Shown here: positions 58,625 through 64,000 of the stretch, in pieces
Position numbering within the stretch: position 1 is the stretch's first letter
Layout of the letters: every line of letters begins with the position of its first letter
Assembly: GCA_039654915.1 (NCBI GenBank)
Contig: CM077596.1
Coordinates: 56,728,501 to 56,792,500 of the forward strand
Direction of reading: 5' to 3'
Source: Aquilaria yunnanensis
Taxonomy: Eukaryota > Streptophyta > Magnoliopsida > Malvales > Thymelaeaceae
Length of the DNA stretch: 64,000 bases
The notes under the pieces: model-generated
What the model was told of the DNA's origin: nothing
The model's database searches: none
Seen by the model: only the letters and a program-made list of their open reading frames with translations
Program-made: the position numbers and the translations under genes

Positions 58625-59998
58625 ATGGTTCAAGTGTTATCAACTAAATTATTGAATGTCTGCATAGCGTCATTTTCCAAAGTCAGGAGATTGGATAAAG
58701 CTGAGCTGGTTATTATTGATGGCATAAGATTGGGTGTGATGCCAGATGTGGTTACCTATAATACACTTATTGATGCATACTGTCGATTTGTTAGCATTGA
58801 TGCTGGATATTCGGTTCTTGGTAGGATGAAGGAAGCTGGGATCATCCCAAATACTGTAAGTTATAATTCATTGATAGCTGGCGCTACTAGGAAGCACCAG
58901 ATGTTGAGGTCTATTGATTTTTTTGAGGAAATGGTTCAAAGGGGCATATGTCCTGATATCTGGAGCTACAATACATTGATGGATGGTTTTTTCAAGACAG
59001 GTAGACCGGATGAGGCCAATAGGATTTTCCATGACATTCTTCTAGACGGTTTACGACCTTGCCATGCTACATTCAACATTATGCTTAATGGCCTTTGTAG
59101 CAATGGTTATGAACGAAATGCCCTTATGATGTTTAGGAATTTACAACGACATGGATATAATCCAGAGTTGGTGATGTACAATACTATAATTAATGGGTTA
59201 TGCAAGGCAGGTAGACTGCAGAGGGCAAGGCAGATTCTTTTAGAATTAGTGAGATCAGGTCTTGCTCCAAATGCCGTAACATACACAACTGTAATGAAAT
59301 GCTGCTTTAAAAAGAGGAAGTTTGAGCAAGGACTTGCAATAATGTCAGATATGAAGGATAAAGGTTTAACTTTTGATTGTTTTGCATACTGCACAGTTAT
59401 TTGTGCTTTGGTTAAGATGGGAAAAATAGGTGTGGCTGCTGACTATGTGGAGGAGATGTTGAAGAGTGGGATCAAGCTTGATATTGTATCTTATAACACT
59501 CTAATGTACTTCCATTGTAAAGTGGGTAAGGTGGAGGAGGGTTACAAGGTGTTGGCTGAGATAGAAAAAGAAGGCATGGAATGTGACAAGTATACGCACA
59601 CCATTATGATCGATGCACTGTGCAAGGCAGGTAATATTGAGGGGGCTCAACGCCATTTGGATCATATGAATACTCTGGGATTTGATTCAACCTTGGTCGC
59701 CTGCAATACTGTGGTTGATGGATTGGGTAAAGCAGGTTGCGTAAACCATGCTGTGAAAATGTCTAAATTGATGGAGATAAGGGATTCATTTACCTATTCT
59801 TCTTTGGTCCACAATCTTTGTCGTGCTGGAAGATACCAATCTGCATCCAAGCTCCTTCTATCTTGTTTAAGAAGTGGGATGAAGCTTTTAAGGTCTGCAC
59901 GACGAGCTGTCCTTAATGGTCTGTGCTACTCTGGATTCCCAAATGAAGCGAAGAAACTCAGATCTAAGATTCGCGTGGCTAAATTGTTACACCCATGA
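58625..59998 (+). CDS. P-class pentatricopeptide repeat protein, intact, 457 aa
   Basis: A single exon from ATG 58625 (MVQVLSTKLLN) to TGA at 59996-59998. About twelve consecutive 35-residue PPR motifs fill the protein: VTYNTLIDAYCR, VSYNSLIAG, WSYNTLMDGF, ATFNIMLNGLC, VMYNTIINGLC, VTYTTVMKCC, VSYNTLMYFHCK, YTHTIMIDALCK, FTYSSLVHNLC and so on. There is no E, DYW or SMR domain, hence P class. Such proteins bind organelle RNA sequence-specifically and stabilise, splice or help translate it. Starting text, length and ending (SARRAVLNGL) closely resemble Arabidopsis At5g46680 as I remember it, so it is probably the orthologue; no transit peptide is obvious. A codon-based prediction of its RNA target would be possible from positions 5 and 35 of each repeat. 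Confidence 0.93.
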   Translation: MVQVLSTKLLNVCIASFSKVRRLDKAELVIIDGIRLGVMPDVVTYNTLIDAYCRFVSIDAGYSVLGRMKEAGIIPNTVSYNSLIAGATRKHQMLRSIDFFEEMVQRGICPDIWSYNTLMDGFFKTGRPDEANRIFHDILLDGLRPCHATFNIMLNGLCSNGYERNALMMFRNLQRHGYNPELVMYNTIINGLCKAGRLQRARQILLELVRSGLAPNAVTYTTVMKCCFKKRKFEQGLAIMSDMKDKGLTFDCFAYCTVICALVKMGKIGVAADYVEEMLKSGIKLDIVSYNTLMYFHCKVGKVEEGYKVLAEIEKEGMECDKYTHTIMIDALCKAGNIEGAQRHLDHMNTLGFDSTLVACNTVVDGLGKAGCVNHAVKMSKLMEIRDSFTYSSLVHNLCRAGRYQSASKLLLSCLRSGMKLLRSARRAVLNGLCYSGFPNEAKKLRSKIRVAKLLHP

Positions 59999-61286
59999 TT
60001 TGCTTATTACCTGATTCCTGTTTTATTATGGTAATTTTTTATCTCGTTACTTGCTTTGGCTTTACAATGGTTGTCTTGATCCCTAATAGACATTGATCTA
60101 TGTTCTTCTGCATATGCATGTAGCATTGCAAAAAAAGCAATTCTGCATCATGCTTTTTCATTTATCTTATCAATTGTGTTCTGAATCCTATAATTAACGG
60201 TAGAATATTTCTTTAGGGCAATCTTTTTATTGTTACCATTTGTAGAAAGTGGTGTCTGATATGCTCATTTCATCTGTTGATATTGTGAAATTCAGGTAAA
60301 TATTGTAGTGAAGATGTCTTCATTCTAGTCCCTTTTGATAATTTTTTTTTCATTTGCTTTGTGCATATTAACACACCCACTAAATCTTCATCTTTCTAAG
60401 AGAGAGTGAGTGAAGTCAGACTCTGGGAACCTCCATGTTCTATGGTCTTTGTTCTCCTAGAATTATCAGTTTATAATATCATTTTTCCTATCCAGTGTTA
60501 GAGTTATGTCCTTTCTTACGGTAATTCCTGATTTCCGTCGTTTTTCCTATTTTTAATATTTATTTATTTATTTTCACTTGTTCTGTGTTTCTGTGTATGG
60601 TATTCTTGTTGGAGTGAGGTTGCTGGATGTATGGATCCTTCTTTTGCAAAGTTGAATTCTTTTCCTGCGCTTTCCTGAAGTTTTTCAATGGTGAATTTTA
60701 TAACCAGTGTTCTTGCCAAAGTCTTTCAACTATTTTCTTCTGGGTCCTGTGTGTTCTTGTTTATTTGTCTGATTTGGTTTTGTCTGTTATTTTTCTCATA
60801 GATCACTGACTAAGTTGAATGACATGTCTTTTTTTTTTTTTTCCTTTTGGTTTTTCATTTGTTATTTGTAATTTTGTTGTTACCTTGTGGAGCTTAAAGT
60901 TGTATATTATTGAGGTGGGGTTTTTGTAATCTCTTTAGCAGGAGATTAAGGATCCTGGAAACTCTATTAGTGAAGTATTTATTGTGCTTTTGAATAGAGC
61001 TGTTGCATCATGCAAATTAGATCAAATTAAATTGCGACGTTAGTTTTTAATTCTGCATATCAGTATTTTTGTCAAGCAGCTACTGCTGCATCAGAAGGTT
61101 AGTGATTCCATTTTTCATAGTTTGTTTCATACTGGAGGTTGATAGGAGGTAGGAGCTGAGCTGAGTTGAGCTATGATTTAGATAAGGAGCTGCTTTGTGC
61201 AACTGAAGTCATCCTGTGGTTGAAAGAGAATATATCTCAATCTTTTTCTACACTGACCTTTGGAAAGAATAAGAGCAGCTCAAGTT
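59999..61286 (+). other. PPR 3' region and upstream region of the COL pseudogene
   Basis: T-rich DNA without a convincing gene. Several GTAAAT/AG-like splice signals are present and it may hold the PPR 3' UTR and the non-coding first exon(s) of the COL gene. Confidence 0.35.
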
Positions 61287-63690
61287 ATGGGTTATATTTG
61301 CTATTTTTGATGGGATTAAAGACCCATGGTGTATTGCTGATCAGATGCAGCATCTTTATGTTTATCATGTGATCAGAATACCCATTCTGCCAATGCTCTG
61401 TCAAAACGAAACTCAAGAACATTGTTACACGAGAGGTTCAATCCACACCCTGCAGTGGTTAGATGTATGGATGAATGAGTCTCCCGTTTTGCCAAAACTG
61501 TGACTGGATTGGTCATGGCACATCCACCACCACTGCAGCTCAATAAAAGGCTAGCAACTAGTTGTTATTCTGCCTGCCTGTCTGCTGCACAACTTTCTTC
61601 CATGTGCCAATTTTTCTGGAATCCCTTTCTTCTGGTGAAGCTACTTGGGAGCAGGAATTAGGTCTGATGACCACTGCAGAAAATGTGCAGAGGAACCCCT
61701 GGGATCATACTGAAAACACCAACAACCAAAATCTACCTGGTGTTCTTCCCTCAAATGATGAGAGGAATGCTGGGAAATCAAGTGATTGGGCAGGGAAGTT
61801 GTCAATGCCTGAGGTAAAAACTGCTGTTCAAGGCCTGAGCGGAACAGAAGGATCAGCTAGTGCACTGTCGCCCAAGGTAAATAGTAGTGTAGGAATATCT
61901 AATTTTATCTTTGCATATGCTGTTGATGCATTACTTAGGTGTAAGTTATAGAGACCAGTTCCTTGACATCAGATGATTTAATTGTTATAACCAAACACAT
62001 AGTTGTTAGATTTTCTCAAGTTATACCTCCTGGTTTTGTATAAGGTGCTTCAATGTGGTGTTAGAATCTTGTTGACACGTTGGCCATCTTGCTTGTTGCA
62101 TTTCTTTCATATTCTGCAGTGACTGTCCTCAGAGCATGCGGTCTATATCCAAAACTTTCTGTCACAGAAACTTCTATGGTCTAGGTGACTAGGTCTGTGT
62201 GTCTCATTCCTTGAATCTGGACTGATTAAACAAATGAACTGAATGCTTGTCACACTCCATGTGGAGTTTCTGACTATTTTCAATGACTCAGGGACCACCT
62301 AGAAAATAAACTTACATCATGCAGGGTCAATATACTGGCCTCTTATCATCCTTCCCCCAGAGCAACAGCTGGTCAAGAATAGAGTTATGTGATGATGATT
62401 GTATCCACTTAAGTTTCTGTTGACGTTCTAAGGTGTATTGCTATTGTTCTGTGATAAACATGTTATCTTTTGTTACTTGTTCATTTTTCTATTCACATCC
62501 ACCATCACCATTCCTGACTCTGATGTTGTGTACATTCATTTCTGGATATATGGAAATGTTGTCTTAGTGTGTGGCATTACACGAAGAGCCATATGGGAGC
62601 TTGTTTACATTGTCAACACAAATGGTACTGTATTTTGACAGTACTTTTTAGTCAGGCTGATTTTGATTTTCAAAGTTGTTGATTAGTAAGGTTCATATAG
62701 TACTAGTCCAGATCTTACCTGACTTCTACCCATTGAAGTGATTCCTGCCTGATTATAACTGAGTTTTTTAGCCTCGTAGCAATTTAAGAAGGGTTGCTTG
62801 TGATTGACATATACATATTTTTTGTGTGAAAATGCTCCAGAAGATGAGAAAATTCATATGTAAAAATCTATGTGTTTTAGTTATCACATCTGTTCGGTTG
62901 TGGCAACTTGTGCAAAGTTTATTGATGTGTGCTAATATCCTGAACAAGGTTCCTGGACTTTGTGAAGATGATCTTTATGATGACTTCAACATGGATGAAG
63001 TGGATTTGAACCTCCAAAACTATGAAGAACTATTTGGAGTAACTCCATAATTCAGAAGAGCTCTTTGAGAATGGTGGAATAGATAGCTTGTTTGGAACAA
63101 AGGACATGTCTGTTGCTGCTTCCAACTGTCAGGGTGCAGTTGCTGCTGAGGTTCTTCCATCGACTTTCAATATCATTTGATGTTGTCATGGTGATTCTCT
63201 TCTTCTTCTTCTGTTATTTTTTTTTTCTTATAGTGATTGATAATTCTGCTGACCTGGACTTCTTGTTTCAGTCGTTTACATGAGTCATACAGTTCTTCAG
63301 TTGCCTGTTACTGCTTAATATAGGAATTTTTACCTACAACACTTCACTGCACCATGCTTACGACCAAATTTACATATTCCTTATGCAGGGATCATCAGTT
63401 GGAGTTGGCAATGGTATCCAGCCAGCATGCAGCAATGCAGTTTCTGCTGACTCCATGATGAGCATGAAAACAGATTCAGTTCTTTGTTTCACTGCAAGGC
63501 AAGCTCATCCAGACCCTTAATTTGGAGAGAGTAGTGCTGGTGATTATCAAGATAGTAGGGGTTCATCAATGCTTCTCACGGGAGACACAACACCCCCCCT
63601 CCAAGTGTCCTCCATGCCATTAGGTTTCTTTTTCACCGGCAAAGCAAAGTAATGCTGTTATGTGATACAAAGAAAAGACATTCAAGTAAG
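61287..63690 (+). pseudogene. CONSTANS-LIKE 9/10-type (BBX) gene, degraded, 3' end outside window
   Basis: Three exon blocks are recognisable. Exon 1 (61287 to about 61875) starts MGYICYF and covers two B-boxes and the linker: [20 protein letters not shown], then [36 protein letters not shown]. It has in-frame stops at codons 8, 11 and 18 and in B-box 2, plus Cys losses (C-x2-C becomes C-x2-stop), and ends CCCAAG-GTAAAT. Exon 2 (about 62950-63149) gives DDLYDDFNMDEVDLNLQNYE, then a one-base shift and EELFENGGIDSLFGTKDM, ending GAG-GT. Exon 3 (63389 to about 63690) gives SSVGVGNGIQPACSNAVSAD and LCFTARQAH, with a stop, and ends AA-GTAAGT. The CCT domain should follow beyond the window. COL/BBX proteins are light-signalling and flowering regulators; this copy cannot encode one. 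Confidence 0.87.
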
Positions 63691-64000
63691 TTGGTTGCTA
63701 ATCATGTTGACAGTATGTGATGCTTGCAATAACTTCATCAGTCATAATTGCTAAAATTATGTTGCCCAGTTTGCAGTTTGTTGTGCCTTGAAACCTTTGT
63801 GCGCTTTGCTACAATTCACATCATGTCATGTTGGAATTTTGTAATTTTGTTGAAGCTCCTTGTCCTTGCATTGATCAAGTTCTATTAATGTGGTTGCCTA
63901 AAAATCTGAATTTCCATGCCTCATCATTCAGTTGTGCATCTTTATTTTCCATTCTAACGTTCATGTTTTGTTTTTGTTTTTTTTTTCTTATGCGTGTTTT
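63691..64000 (+). other. Intron-like DNA after COL exon 3
   Basis: T-rich, starts with a GTAAGT donor and has no ORF. It is consistent with the intron before the CCT exon, which is not reached. Confidence 0.5.

Overview
This window is nuclear DNA of a flowering plant, most likely a eudicot. The evidence is one intact P-class PPR gene, one intact F-box/DUF295 gene, a broken CONSTANS-LIKE (COL9/COL10 type) gene, and a dense mix of plant transposons. I cannot name the species. Most of the window is AT-rich, transposon-derived intergenic DNA. Only three long reading frames look undamaged within what is visible: the F-box/DUF295 gene (31990-33177, minus), the PPR gene (58625-59998, plus) and a viral-type frame of unknown function (21819-22997, plus). 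A fourth, the transposase frame at the left edge, is open as far as the window shows it.

Layout. 1-4235: the 5' end of a CACTA DNA transposon (transposase on minus, running off the left edge) with an array of palindromic subterminal repeats; it is inserted inside a Ty1/copia element whose decayed pol and 3' LTR follow (4239 to about 7330). 7333-8160: an orphan copy of the upstream flank of the F-box locus. 8200-17250: AT-rich DNA with copies of one dispersed repeat family (including an inverted pair), an LTR-like tract and an antisense LINE ORF1 relic. 17245-19055: two Mutator-like (MULE) termini lying next to each other. 19059-23335: a rearranged endogenous pararetrovirus (Caulimoviridae) with movement-protein remnant, capsid/zinc-finger remnant, broken protease-RT-RNase H, an intact downstream ORF and a promoter-like region. 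23340-27900: decayed LTR retrotransposon DNA (Tat-like gypsy, minus). 28098-29661: a Pack-MULE carrying an exon of a TMEM214-like gene. 29722-33400: F-box locus copy A. 33500-38680: hAT-like and foldback MITE insertions. 38686-39888: a Pack-MULE with an intact target duplication carrying the zinc-finger segment of a SHI/STY (SRS) gene. 40885-51960: F-box locus copy B, interrupted by a complete Ty3/gypsy chromovirus (41648-47680) and holding a frameshifted F-box pseudogene. 52000-58155: AT-rich DNA with MITE remnants and a hAT-type element nested in a long-TIR element. 58625-59998: PPR gene. 61287 to at least 63690: COL pseudogene.

The history readable here is repeated duplication of an F-box locus (one upstream-flank copy plus two full copies, all in the same direction) filled out by nested insertions, and repeated capture of host gene pieces by MULEs. 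The best candidates for something new are the intact ORF behind the endogenous virus polymerase and the two gene-capturing MULEs. I found no tRNA or rRNA gene, no CRISPR array and no operon-like system.
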